Source: Yersinia frederiksenii ATCC 33641 (GTDB taxonomy: Bacteria; Pseudomonadota; Gammaproteobacteria; Enterobacterales; Enterobacteriaceae). From it: a stretch of DNA of 64,000 nucleotides. The notes under the pieces are model-generated. The model did not search any database, had not been told where the DNA came from, and was given only the letters and a program-made list of their open reading frames with translations. The stretch is from assembly GCF_000754805.1 (NCBI RefSeq), contig NZ_KN150731.1, positions 1,568,492-1,632,491 of the forward strand. The letters are read 5' to 3'. Below, piece by piece: positions 31,618-40,548 of the stretch (the stretch's first letter is position 1; each line of letters begins with the position of its first letter). Position numbers and translations under genes: made by a program.

Positions 31618-32004
31618 CTAGAGTGGGCAGCTTAAATCCCCTTCAGGGCAGTTAAGATAGGATTTTAGCTGTGCGATACGTTCTTCGGTTTTGCGGGTTA
31701 AACAAGCCGAGATAATCATGGGATGGACCGAACCTCCCTCAGTAGCTGATGCCTGAAAGGTGCAGTCGGCATCACGGAATTTTATCCAGGTCAGTTGGGC
31801 ACTTTTCAGTAATGCTCGCTGAACCATTGGTGTTTTGGCAAGGACCTCTTTATAAGTTCGATTAAGCTCGGCATCGGCTTTTTTGTAATCTGCATTGGCA
31901 CATTGATTCATATCCAGTTGAGTCATTGCATTTTTACAGTCAACCGCCAAAGCTTGGCTGACAGGAAATATTAGTAGTGAGACCAACATGATTTTTTTTA
32001 ACAT
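31618..32004 (-). CDS. LprI-family (DUF1311) periplasmic protein, probable lysozyme inhibitor
   Basis: A 128-residue protein with a signal peptide (cut near QALAVDCK). The mature part has the LprI pattern: QLDMNQCANADYKKADAELN, LLKSAQLTWIKFRDADC and conserved cysteines that should form disulfides. Family members inhibit lysozyme or have unknown envelope roles. It lies just upstream of hdeB on the same strand direction (hdeB is transcribed first), so the pair may serve periplasmic stress survival. Confidence 0.8.
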   Translation of the reverse strand: MLKKIMLVSLLIFPVSQALAVDCKNAMTQLDMNQCANADYKKADAELNRTYKEVLAKTPMVQRALLKSAQLTWIKFRDADCTFQASATEGGSVHPMIISACLTRKTEERIAQLKSYLNCPEGDLSCPL

Positions 32005-32099
32005 ATCCTATCCCTAAAAATAATAGTTAAGAACACATAATAGCCCCACCTCATGAAGGTGACGCTAGTAATTATATGGCAATGGCTGTTTGGCTGCCG

Positions 32100-32399
32100 T
32101 TACAATCGTTTTTTTATCTCTAATACTTTTTTATCCGGCGATTTCTTACAGATATCAATTATTTTGGGTGTATATACGGTATCTACTTCCTGAAAATCAA
32201 CACTATCCCCGTTCTTATACTGGGTATCTTGGTTGAGAATCCAGAAAGCAACGGGTGTCATGCTTTTGGGATTAAGATCAAGAAACTCTTTACAACTCAT
32301 ATCGTTCGGGGTTGTAGGAGACGATGCGGCAAATACCGCACTCATGGTGGTAACCAACGTTGCTGAAATAATAATATTAGCTAGTGACTTATAAAACAT
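32100..32399 (-). CDS. hdeB: HdeB-like periplasmic acid-stress chaperone
   Basis: A 99-residue protein with a signal peptide (cut near VFAASS). Mature residues include DMSCKEFLDLNPKSMTPVAF and a second cysteine in IIDICKKSPDK, the disulfide pair of the HdeA/HdeB fold. HdeB dimers dissociate at low pH and keep periplasmic proteins from aggregating. The start of the mature part is closest to HdeB. No hdeA or gad genes accompany it here, and the lprI-like gene follows 95 bases downstream. Confidence 0.85.
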   Translation of the reverse strand: MFYKSLANIIISATLVTTMSAVFAASSPTTPNDMSCKEFLDLNPKSMTPVAFWILNQDTQYKNGDSVDFQEVDTVYTPKIIDICKKSPDKKVLEIKKRL

Positions 32400-33261
32400 A
32401 ATTATATCCTTATTTTTATATTACCTTGAACTTGATAGTCTTGATGTATAAATATTAGACTGTTTCCTTGTTTAGCATGGATTATAAAATCATATCTTGC
32501 CAGGTGGAATATTGAGTTAATGAGGTAAAACCAATTAAATTGAGTGCTGTATTTAAGTTTAAAGTGATTATATGTTTGTTTTTTACCATAAAAAATGAAA
32601 ATGTTTTTTTATGTTTCTTCTAATTTACTTCTATTGGAATGGTTTGCTGTGAATAGTATTTGGTTTTTTATATATTATGCTGTTATTGATTTGATAATAA
32701 AAAGCAGATAAATAAAGTTATATTGGGTTGAATCTATCTGCGGTTATAAATCGCCCCCTATATTGATAGATAAATCATTTCACCATTAATATTTTTTCCC
32801 CGTGGGAAATGAAAAGAGGTGTTTGCCATCATGAGTGAGTTGCCACCTTTGGTGGATAAACATCTTGATGGTTCAGAGGGAAGTTAGCAGTTCTCACCAG
32901 ATTGTATCTAAACTTGTTTATTCGCCAGTTGTTTATTAACAGGTTATTTGGCACCGTTGGTAACATTACTTAATAGTAATACTGCGAACATACAAATCAA
33001 AAGTGACGCCTTCATTTTTGCCCGGACTGTTAAATAAAAATTATATATTATCATGGCAAATTGCCGTCTCAGTTTTTTTGGTATTAATTTGTAATGACTT
33101 TATCAAGAGGGATGTCATTATTTATCAAATAAAATTCATCATTTTTGCAGATCTACACTGACTCATTGGTCTGTGTTATAATTTCAGTATTATCATTTAT
33201 GAGGATAAGTGATTCTTTTCTATTTTTACTTTATATTTTAAATGATAGGTGATTTATCTGT
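32400..33261. other. Long AT-rich spacer before the GGDEF gene
   Basis: About 860 bases, strongly AT-rich, holding divergent promoters for hdeB and the GGDEF gene. Only tiny frames occur, for example 23 codons on the minus strand at 32944-33015 with a signal-peptide-like sequence but no ribosome site. I see no supported gene. Confidence 0.55.
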
Positions 33262-34665
33262 ATGTCTTTATTTTCTTTTTATCATAGCTGCCTGAGTTTT
33301 TTTATCAAAAAAGTATTTGGCAGGCACCTTAGAGGTGAGCCAATGAGGAGAGAGAATGAGAAGAATGAATTATCTAATCTACAACTGGATGTGCTACTGA
33401 ATGCTGAGAAGCAGGTTGCAATCATCACAACTAACTTAGATAACTGCATCACGATATTTAATGTGGGAGCAGAGCGTATGTTTGGCTATTCTAAGGAGGA
33501 AGTCCTAGGACGTCCTATATCTGATATATTACATATCCCAGAAGATGGTGACACTCAAACTAAGCTGGACTATTTATTACTTAACCGACGTAATGCCAGT
33601 GAATGGTGTTATCAGCGTAAAAATGGTGAACGTTTCTGGGGAGCGCTCAGTGTTCATGAAATAATGTCAGATACTGGCGAAATTGTTGGTTATATCAGTG
33701 TCATTTCTGATGTTTCGGAAAGAAAATCCTTACTGATAGAATTGGAAGAAAGTAAGCAAATGATGGACCGGTTAACCAAAAACTTACCGGCGATGATTTA
33801 TGCTTATTATTTGAATGATGACGGTGAGTCTTATTTTAAATATTGTAGTGAGGGTGTTCGTAAAATATTCGATCTTTCGCCTGCTGATGTTCTACATGTC
33901 CCCCGTGAAAAAAATCCCTTATTCAGCCGCGTTCATACTGATGATATGGATATGCTAAGACAGGCTGTTGCTATTTCGCAGCAGAATTTATCGGTTTGGC
34001 GCTGCGATTTTCGCGTTGTATTGCCGGGGATAGGGATACATTGGATCCACGGCGAGTCTTTCCCGACGCGGCAGGATGATGGGTCCGTCATCTGGTATGG
34101 TTCATTTTTTGATATCACAGAACTTAAACAGTCTGAATCGATCCTAAAAGCCCTGTCACAAACCGATGTATTGACTGGGGTGGCAAATCGCCGCCATTTC
34201 GATGAACTCTATCAACGAGCCTGGAAGAAGTATCGAATTGAAGGTGGGCCCATTTCTATTCTAATGATTGATTTTGACAACTTCAAAAGTTTTAACGACC
34301 TCTATGGCCATGCCATGGGGGATGTTTGCTTGCAGTCTATTGTCGAGACATTATCAAAATCGATCCGTAGTGGTTCAGATATTCTGGCGCGTTATGGGGG
34401 GGAAGAGTTTATTGTCTTGCTGGCACCGAGCACGTTGACAGATGCGAAGGCGATTGCTGAACGTATGCGTCATTCCATTGAGGAGTTGGATATTCCTCAT
34501 GCGATGTCTCCCCCAGGGCGAGTGACGATAAGTGTGGGGGTGGCATCCGTTTCTGATCCGGGTGAACACCTATCGGCAAAAGATCTGTCAGATGCTGCGG
34601 ATAAAGCATTATATCGAGCTAAAATAAGCGGGAAAAACCGAGTTGAGGCTGCTGCTTTGACTTGA
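33262..34665 (+). CDS. PAS-PAS-GGDEF diguanylate cyclase
   Basis: A 467-residue cytoplasmic protein. PAS 1 is at about 48-165 (VGAERMFGYSKEEVLGRP, ISVISDVSERK) and PAS 2 at about 170-290 (a PAC-like WYGSFFDITELKQSE). The GGDEF domain at about 300-465 has the active motif RYGGEEFIVLL and the magnesium aspartate region LMIDFDNFKSFNDLYGH, so it should make c-di-GMP. The product-inhibition I-site is not a proper RxxD (sequence RSGSD before the active loop). An alternative start at 33343 (MRRENEKN) would trim 27 residues. No EAL domain is present. Confidence 0.88.
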   Translation: MSLFSFYHSCLSFFIKKVFGRHLRGEPMRRENEKNELSNLQLDVLLNAEKQVAIITTNLDNCITIFNVGAERMFGYSKEEVLGRPISDILHIPEDGDTQTKLDYLLLNRRNASEWCYQRKNGERFWGALSVHEIMSDTGEIVGYISVISDVSERKSLLIELEESKQMMDRLTKNLPAMIYAYYLNDDGESYFKYCSEGVRKIFDLSPADVLHVPREKNPLFSRVHTDDMDMLRQAVAISQQNLSVWRCDFRVVLPGIGIHWIHGESFPTRQDDGSVIWYGSFFDITELKQSESILKALSQTDVLTGVANRRHFDELYQRAWKKYRIEGGPISILMIDFDNFKSFNDLYGHAMGDVCLQSIVETLSKSIRSGSDILARYGGEEFIVLLAPSTLTDAKAIAERMRHSIEELDIPHAMSPPGRVTISVGVASVSDPGEHLSAKDLSDAADKALYRAKISGKNRVEAAALT

Positions 34666-34671
34666 TCGTCC

Positions 34672-34806
34672 CATGCCGATATATGGAGCATGCTTAATAA
34701 TCAATGGGGCAGGGAGAGCCCCATAGTGTTCGGCATATAACAAAAAATATAAATTTAAATAGAGTAAGTGAAACAGCAGTATGCCGAATTTCACTTACTC
34801 TTTTTA
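34672..34806 (+). other. Structured RNA region and terminator after the GGDEF gene
   Basis: Four pairings can be seen. CATGC/GCATG (34672-34692) has a loop ending ATGGA. ATGGGGC/GCCCCAT (34704-34724) has the loop AGGGAGA. TTCGGCATA (34729-34737) pairs with TATGCCGAA (34780-34788). AGAGTAAGTGAAA (34761-34773) pairs with TTTCACTTACTCT (34789-34801), followed by a T run, forming a 13-pair terminator. The last two cross, so they form a pseudoknot or exclude each other. It could be a 3' UTR or the end of a small RNA; the terminator can also serve the convergent RIO kinase gene. Confidence 0.6.
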
Positions 34807-34833
34807 TCATGACAAATGGGTATATTGGGCAGA

Positions 34834-35682
34834 CTAATAAGGGTCTTGAGCTTCACGCAGACGTTCTTGCTCTTCCTCTATGACGGCCTGGATCTCTTCC
34901 AGCACGCCCTCAACATCAACAATTTTAGTACTTTCCGCAAATTCGCCAGTCAACACCGTTTCGGGATGTAGTTTGCCATCTTCATAAAGTGCCCACATCT
35001 CTTTGGCATACTTACGATTAAGCAATTCTGGGGCATATTGACCATAATAGTGCGTCATATTAGCGACATCCCGCTCCAGCATAGCTTTCGCATGGTTATT
35101 GGCAGCAGCATTGACGGCTTGTGGTAAGTCAATAATGACCGGGCCGTCTTTATCGATTAAGACATTAAACTCTGACAAATCACCATGGACCAAACCGGCG
35201 CACAGCATCCGAACGACATAACGGATCATGATTGCATGGTCAATCAGGGCTTGCTCTTTACTAAACGGGACGTCACTCAGGCGAGGGGCAGCTAGCCCAT
35301 CCTCATCAGTCACCAGCTCCATAAGCAGAACACCGTCAAGGCAAGCATAAGGTTGTGGCACACGGACACCAGCATTTGCGAGCAGGTACAGCGCGTCTAC
35401 CTCGGCGGTTTGCCAGGTTTCTTCTTGTTGCTTACGGCCAAATTTAGAGCCTTTCGCCATGGCGCGGGCATCACGACTATTGCGAACTTTACGGCCTTCC
35501 TGATATTGAACCGCTTGCTTGAAATTACGGTTCTCAGCTTCTTTGTAAACTTTAGCGCAGCGGATGTCCTGCCCACAACGGACAACATACACATCAGCTT
35601 CTTTGCCACTTTTTAAACGACGGATGACTTCGTCAACCAAGCCGTCATCAACCAGCGGTTGGATTCGTTTTGGAATTTTCAT
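34834..35682 (-). CDS. RIO-type serine protein kinase
   Basis: A 282-residue atypical kinase of the RIO1 group. It has the flexible ATP loop GKEADVYVVRCG, lysine in IRCAKVYKEA, catalytic HGDLSEFNVLID and metal-binding VIIDLPQAVN. The N-terminal basic segment (RNSRDARAMAKGSKFGRK) is typical of bacterial members. Targets in bacteria are poorly known. It is a single gene, 102 bases downstream of the ABC exporter gene on the same strand. Confidence 0.88.
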   Translation of the reverse strand: MKIPKRIQPLVDDGLVDEVIRRLKSGKEADVYVVRCGQDIRCAKVYKEAENRNFKQAVQYQEGRKVRNSRDARAMAKGSKFGRKQQEETWQTAEVDALYLLANAGVRVPQPYACLDGVLLMELVTDEDGLAAPRLSDVPFSKEQALIDHAIMIRYVVRMLCAGLVHGDLSEFNVLIDKDGPVIIDLPQAVNAAANNHAKAMLERDVANMTHYYGQYAPELLNRKYAKEMWALYEDGKLHPETVLTGEFAESTKIVDVEGVLEEIQAVIEEEQERLREAQDPY

Positions 35683-35784
35683 GGCGTCCTTGTACCCTAT
35701 TTAAGCCCGCGATGGAATGGCTTTGGCTGAATTTTCCTCCAGTTTACCATTCGAGCCCATCTGCGGGTGGGTTTTTACCTGGCC

Positions 35785-37503
35785 TCAGGCGGCACTAAAC
35801 TGGGCATTATGCAACTTAGCATAAGCCCCTTTACGGGCAAGTAGTTCGTGATGATCACCTTGTTCTACAATGCCTTCTTTATCAACCACAATGATGCGAT
35901 CGGCATTTTGAATGGTGGCTAAGCGGTGTGCAATAACCAAGGTGGTTCGGCCCTGAGATAATTCAGTCAATGCCAACTGAATGGCCTGTTCTGTGGCGGT
36001 ATCCAGGGCAGATGTGGCTTCGTCTAGAATCAAAATAGGCGGATTTTTCAGGAAAATACGTGCAATAGATAGCCGCTGTTTCTGACCACCGGATAATTTT
36101 ACACCTCGCTCACCCACCACAGTATCAAGGCCATCTGGCAAGCTTTCAATCAGCTCATCCAATCGAGCTTGTTGTGCGGCAGCCATGATTTCGTCATCAC
36201 TGGCATCCAGCTTGCCATAGGCAATATTCTCACGAATAGATCCGCCGAATAAGAAAACATCCTGCTGTACAATACCGATATTGTTGCGCAGTGATTCTTG
36301 TGTCATATCACGAATATTAATGCCATCAATTGTAATTATACCATCATCAAGTTCATAGAAACGGGGCAACAATGAGCATAATGTGGTTTTGCCCGCCCCT
36401 GATGGCCCAACGAAAGCGACTGTTTCACCGGCACGAATTTGCAAATTCAAATCAGTAAAAATCTTATGCTGCGCTGAATAACCAAAACTGACATTTTGAT
36501 AGCAAATATCACCGTGCAGATGGCCGACGGGGCGCGCATTTGGCTTATCGACAATATCAGGCAATGTATCAATCAGTTGAGTAAATCGTTTGAAACCGGC
36601 GATCCCTTTCGGATAGCTTTCTAGCACCGAGGTTATTTTGGCCACTGGGCGGAAAAAGACCTCGACTAACAGTAGAAAACCGACAAAGCCGCCGTAACTT
36701 AATTGATCATTAACCACATACCAGGTTCCGACTACCATCACAATCAACTGCACCAGACGAGTACTCAGGTAGCTCATCGTCATACTGGTGGTCATGATGC
36801 GGTAAGCCCGTAGTTTAGTGGTGCGGTAGTCTTCGTTATCTTTGGCAAATAATTTCTTTTCGTGAGATTCGTTAGCGAAAGCTTTCACCACACGAATACC
36901 ACCGATACTTTCTTCAATGCGGGCATTAAAGTTACCTACCTGACCAAATAGCCTGCGCCACGTTTCGGTCATTTGTGCACCGTAACGGCTGACCAGGTAT
37001 GTCATAAACGGCACAATGAAGATTGTGAGCATGGCCAGTGGCAAATGGACTGAGGCCATCAGGATAAACGCGCCAATAAATGTCATGACAGCAATGAAAA
37101 GATCCTCTGGGCCGTGATGGGCAATTTCCCCAACTTCCTCAAGGTCCTTCGTGACATGAGTAATAATATGGCCGGTCTTCACATTATCGTAATAGCTAAA
37201 TGATAGCTTTTGCAGATGACTGAATGCCTGACGGCGCATGTCGGTTTCGATACCGACACCGAGTGCATGGCCCCAATAGTTCACGACTGCCATCAATGCA
37301 GTATTGAGTAGGTAAATAAGTAGTAGCCCTGTTGCCGCCCAGACAATGAGTGCCCAATCTTGATTGGGCAGCAGTTTATCAATGAACAGTTTTACCGCCA
37401 TCGGAAAGCTCAGTTCCAACAACCCAGCTAGAATCGCACAACCAAAATCCAGATAGAAAAGCCCTTTGTAGGGAGCGTAATAAGAGAAGAAACGGCGGAG
37501 CAT
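35785..37503 (-). CDS. ABC exporter, fused membrane and ATPase domains
   Basis: A 572-residue half-transporter of the MsbA/multidrug class. Six membrane helices fill about 1-310. The ATPase part has Walker A GPSGAGKTTL (about 371), Q-loop IVQQDVFLFGG, signature LSGGQKQRLSIARI, Walker B ILILDEATSALD and the His switch IAHRLAT. It should work as a homodimer, since no partner gene is adjacent. The substrate (lipid, drug or peptide) cannot be read from sequence. Confidence 0.88.
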   Translation of the reverse strand: MLRRFFSYYAPYKGLFYLDFGCAILAGLLELSFPMAVKLFIDKLLPNQDWALIVWAATGLLLIYLLNTALMAVVNYWGHALGVGIETDMRRQAFSHLQKLSFSYYDNVKTGHIITHVTKDLEEVGEIAHHGPEDLFIAVMTFIGAFILMASVHLPLAMLTIFIVPFMTYLVSRYGAQMTETWRRLFGQVGNFNARIEESIGGIRVVKAFANESHEKKLFAKDNEDYRTTKLRAYRIMTTSMTMSYLSTRLVQLIVMVVGTWYVVNDQLSYGGFVGFLLLVEVFFRPVAKITSVLESYPKGIAGFKRFTQLIDTLPDIVDKPNARPVGHLHGDICYQNVSFGYSAQHKIFTDLNLQIRAGETVAFVGPSGAGKTTLCSLLPRFYELDDGIITIDGINIRDMTQESLRNNIGIVQQDVFLFGGSIRENIAYGKLDASDDEIMAAAQQARLDELIESLPDGLDTVVGERGVKLSGGQKQRLSIARIFLKNPPILILDEATSALDTATEQAIQLALTELSQGRTTLVIAHRLATIQNADRIIVVDKEGIVEQGDHHELLARKGAYAKLHNAQFSAA

Positions 37504-37698
37504 TAAGGCATCCTTACAATCACAGAGAAAAAATCGATATTAAAAGTGAGTTTGCAGCATTATAAATGTAAATGGTTCTTAATAGCATTTATTTTGCCTG
37601 TTCTTTGTGATTAATAGAATTCCTATCTGCCGTAATAGGCATTGAAGCAAAGATAATATCGGGTATTGTTAATGGAATCATAGCAAGGAGAAATAACC

Positions 37699-38118
37699 AT
37701 GAAATTGATGTTGACCGATACCCCGACTACTGAAGATGTTGCAGAAATCATTGCAGGATTAAAAGCCTTTAATCGTAATTTTGTTGGTGACAATGGCCGC
37801 AAACCATTAGCCGTATTTATTACTGGTGAGCAGGGTGAAAAGTTGGGTGGGATTACGGGCTATACCTTGGGTAATTGTCTGAGCATTGAATTTTTATGGG
37901 TATCGGACGCATTACGTCATTTAGGCTCGGGCAGTAAACTGATGCGTGCGGCCGAACAAGAAGCATTGCAACGAGGCTGTAAGTTTGCTCAAGTCGATAC
38001 TTTCAGTTTTCAAGCTCGGCCTTTCTATGAAAAACACGGTTATCAATTGAAAATGACCTTAGAAAATGTTGTGGGTGAGTATCATCGTTATTACTTAACT
38101 AAAAGTCTGATTAGTTAG
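37699..38118 (+). CDS. GNAT-family N-acetyltransferase
   Basis: A 139-residue single-domain acetyltransferase. The acetyl-CoA loop region is FLWVSDALRHLGSGSKLMRA (motif A, R-x-x-G-x-G variant), followed by AEQEALQRGCKFAQVDTFSFQ and ARPFYEKHGYQ (motif B). A strong AAGGAG site precedes the ATG. The target (small molecule or protein) is unknown. It is monocistronic between the ABC exporter and the amino acid transporter. Confidence 0.87.
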   Translation: MKLMLTDTPTTEDVAEIIAGLKAFNRNFVGDNGRKPLAVFITGEQGEKLGGITGYTLGNCLSIEFLWVSDALRHLGSGSKLMRAAEQEALQRGCKFAQVDTFSFQARPFYEKHGYQLKMTLENVVGEYHRYYLTKSLIS

Positions 38119-38367
38119 ACGGCGCTACTATTGGCTCAAAAATGTAGATTTTGAGTGTATTCATTCTTTCCCTAATCGAGAGGTTTTCTGTTTAACTGTC
38201 TGGCGACAATGCACCGGATCGTTTCCGCCAGAACGGTGTACATAATTAATCTTGCTATACTCAAACTGTGAATATTCAGCTTTTGACGTAAACTCACATA
38301 TTTCACTGAATATCACCATAGGACTTGGTCTTCTGTTAGGTTAATCTGTTTTATATGGAATTAACCA

Positions 38368-39888
38368 ATGCAAATGGAAATGAATATGGCGGCCTCATCA
38401 AATAAGAAATTGTCACTGTGGTCATTAACTTCACTGGTTGTTGGCTCAATGGTCGGCGCGGGTATTTTCTCTTTACCTGCAACGTTTGGCCGCGCAACTG
38501 GCGGCTTTGGTGCTCTTATTGCCTGGATTATTGCCGGGGGTGGGATGTTGACTCTGGCCTTTGTATTTCAGACATTGGCGCAGCGCAAACCTGATCTTGA
38601 TTCCGGCGTTTATATTTATGCTAAAACCGGGTTTGGTGATTATGCCGGTTTTGCTTCCGCAATCGGTTTTTGGGCTGGAGCTTGTATCGGTAGTGTCTCT
38701 TATTTTGTATTGATCAAGTCAACACTAGGGGCATTCTTTCCACTATTTGGTGACGGTAATACGTTATCGGCTGTTTTCATTGCATCACTAATTTTGTGGA
38801 GCTTCCATTTTATGGTGTTACGTGGCATCAAAGAAGCCGCAGCAATTAATACCATAGCGACTTTTGCCAAGGTCATACCGATATTTATATTTATCATCGT
38901 TTTGGCATTTGCATTTCACACTGATACCTTCGCATTAAACTTCTGGGGTACTCAATCGTTGTCTGCTGTCGGAGACCTCTCCCATTTGGATGATTATGGT
39001 TATACTGGCCATGCCGCCTTGGAAATAGCAGCAGGGTCCGACAGTTTATTCTCACAAGTTCGTAGTACGATGCTCGTCACGGTATTTGTTTTTGTTGGTA
39101 TTGAAGGGGCGAGTGTTTATTCCCGCTACGCCAAAGAAAGAAAACATGTCGGTATCGCAACGGTTTTAGGTTTTATTGGTGTTTTATGTCTGTTGGTATT
39201 GGTCACTATGCTCTCTTATGGTGTGCTGCTTCGCCCAGACCTTGCGGCTTTACGCCAGCCATCCATGGCGGGTGTACTCGAACATATTGTGGGTCGCTGG
39301 GGAGCTATATTTATCAGCATCGGGCTGATTATTTCTGTTATGGGTGCCTATCTGTCATGGACGTTGTTAGCGGCTGAAGCGCTTTATAGTGCGGCTAGGA
39401 GTCACATCATGCCGCAGATATTCACGACCGAGAATAAGCACGGAGTCCCTTCAGCGGCCGTTTGGATGTCGAATATTTTTATCCAATTATTCTTAATTGT
39501 TACGCTTTTCACCGATTATGCTTTCCAGTTGGCACTGGAGTTAACCAGCTCACTAGTTTTGATTCCCTATCTTCTCGTCGCAGCCTATGGATTGAAATTG
39601 GCCTGGACGCGGGAAACATACCCTGTGGGTTCGATAGACCATAAGAAAGATTTGATTTTTGCTTTAATGGCCACGTTATATGCCATATTGATGGTCTATG
39701 CTGGAGGCTTGAAATACATATTATTATCAGCAGTGGTATATGGCCCAGGAACCTTATTGTTTATTATTGCTAAGCGTGAGCAGAAAAAAACGATATTCTC
39801 ATCCATTGAAAAATGCCTTTTTGCTGTGGCGCTCATTGCTGCTGTTGTGGCGCTCTACAGTCTTGCGACAGGCATAATTACAGTGTGA
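38368..39888 (+). CDS. Basic amino acid/polyamine antiporter, APC family (ArcD/YdgI-like)
   Basis: A 506-residue, 12-13-helix transporter. LTSLVVGSMVGAGIFSLPAT at about residues 20-40 is the glycine-rich substrate loop of the APA group, and FVFVGIEGASVYSRYAKERK in the middle matches arginine/ornithine antiporters. Exchange of arginine for ornithine or of a related pair is inferred. No arginine deiminase genes are adjacent. The start may be the first ATG (GGAA upstream) or one of several ATG codons just after it. Confidence 0.83.
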   Translation: MQMEMNMAASSNKKLSLWSLTSLVVGSMVGAGIFSLPATFGRATGGFGALIAWIIAGGGMLTLAFVFQTLAQRKPDLDSGVYIYAKTGFGDYAGFASAIGFWAGACIGSVSYFVLIKSTLGAFFPLFGDGNTLSAVFIASLILWSFHFMVLRGIKEAAAINTIATFAKVIPIFIFIIVLAFAFHTDTFALNFWGTQSLSAVGDLSHLDDYGYTGHAALEIAAGSDSLFSQVRSTMLVTVFVFVGIEGASVYSRYAKERKHVGIATVLGFIGVLCLLVLVTMLSYGVLLRPDLAALRQPSMAGVLEHIVGRWGAIFISIGLIISVMGAYLSWTLLAAEALYSAARSHIMPQIFTTENKHGVPSAAVWMSNIFIQLFLIVTLFTDYAFQLALELTSSLVLIPYLLVAAYGLKLAWTRETYPVGSIDHKKDLIFALMATLYAILMVYAGGLKYILLSAVVYGPGTLLFIIAKREQKKTIFSSIEKCLFAVALIAAVVALYSLATGIITV

Positions 39889-40155
39889 TAAGATTGCTAT
39901 ATTAAGTGAGGATAGTCAGGGGCTCAGAATCTGAATATTGCTTGCAATACATTATCGACATTAATGTGTTCGGGTAATTCCCCCATTTTTACAATGGGTG
40001 GGCTTGATCTATAACACAGACTACGACAGGATCGCGTTGGAATAACCAGCTATCAAGTTGGTGTTGGTATGGTGTTCGATAAACAATAGCCAATAAAAAC
40101 GCGATTTTTCTTATGCAGAGTCATGGCTGGTGTATTTTGACCAGTAGGTATTGCT

Positions 40156-40296
40156 TTGAAAAAACAACAAAATATTACCCAGAATAGTGATTATTCAACG
40201 GGAATTGGCGATGCGCAATTTGCGCTCGTGGTTTTACTGACAACATCATGTTTGCTGATTGCAATAACGTTGATTGTGATCCTATGGTTAATCTGA
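40156..40296 (+). CDS. Small single-helix membrane protein, 46 residues
   Basis: A TTG-started frame with AGGT six bases upstream. A polar head (KKQQNITQNSDYSTGIGD) precedes one long hydrophobic helix (ALVVLLTTSCLLIAITLIVI) ending WLI. It is followed after 26 bases by another small membrane ORF, then a bidirectional terminator, so the two look like a micro-operon. Function is unknown and a protein homologue search is needed. Confidence 0.5.
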   Translation: MKKQQNITQNSDYSTGIGDAQFALVVLLTTSCLLIAITLIVILWLI

Positions 40297-40322
40297 TACG
40301 CCATGGAAATTAGGGAGAATGT

Positions 40323-40487
40323 ATGGATAAGGGTTTGTTTGATGACAATAAAATCATTGCACTGATCGGTTTACTATTCGCCGCACTTATTGTGGTTAGT
40401 ACGATGTTTGTGATGACCTATATGGCGGATCGTCAACGCAATGAAGTACAAACCATCGATGTGCAAAACTGCTACAAAAAGACCTGA
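40323..40487 (+). CDS. Small single-helix membrane protein, 54 residues
   Basis: The ATG is preceded by AGGGAG at ideal distance. The protein opens MDKGLFDDNK, has one helix (IIALIGLLFAALIVVSTMF) and a polar C-terminal tail with a single cysteine near the end. It stops 3 bases before a strong terminator stem. The good initiation site and compact operon layout support a real gene; I do not know its family. Confidence 0.6.
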   Translation: MDKGLFDDNKIIALIGLLFAALIVVSTMFVMTYMADRQRNEVQTIDVQNCYKKT

Positions 40488-40490
40488 AAA

Positions 40491-40535
40491 TTTTATTCGC
40501 CAGAGAGCGCTAAACCTGCATTCAGGCGAATAAAA
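40491..40535. terminator. Bidirectional terminator
   Basis: TTTTATTCGCC and GGCGAATAAAA form an 11-pair stem usable from either strand, between the small membrane ORFs (plus) and the MarA-like gene (minus). Confidence 0.85.
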
Positions 40536-40548
40536 GCATTGCGGAGTG

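Noticed and set aside
32915-32955. Repeated TGTTTA motifs resembling a PhoP box upstream of the GGDEF gene
   Set aside because: At the correct 11-base offset the second half is a poor match and no -10 hexamer follows at 12 bases.
32944-33015. 23-codon signal-like frame on the minus strand in AT-rich spacer
   Set aside because: No ribosome site; hydrophobic short frames arise easily in AT-rich DNA.
38265-38325. Possible ArgR boxes before the basic amino acid antiporter gene (TGAATATTCA and TGAATATCAC)
   Set aside because: The ArgR half-sites should be separated by four bases and the boxes by about 21 bases centre to centre; neither holds here.
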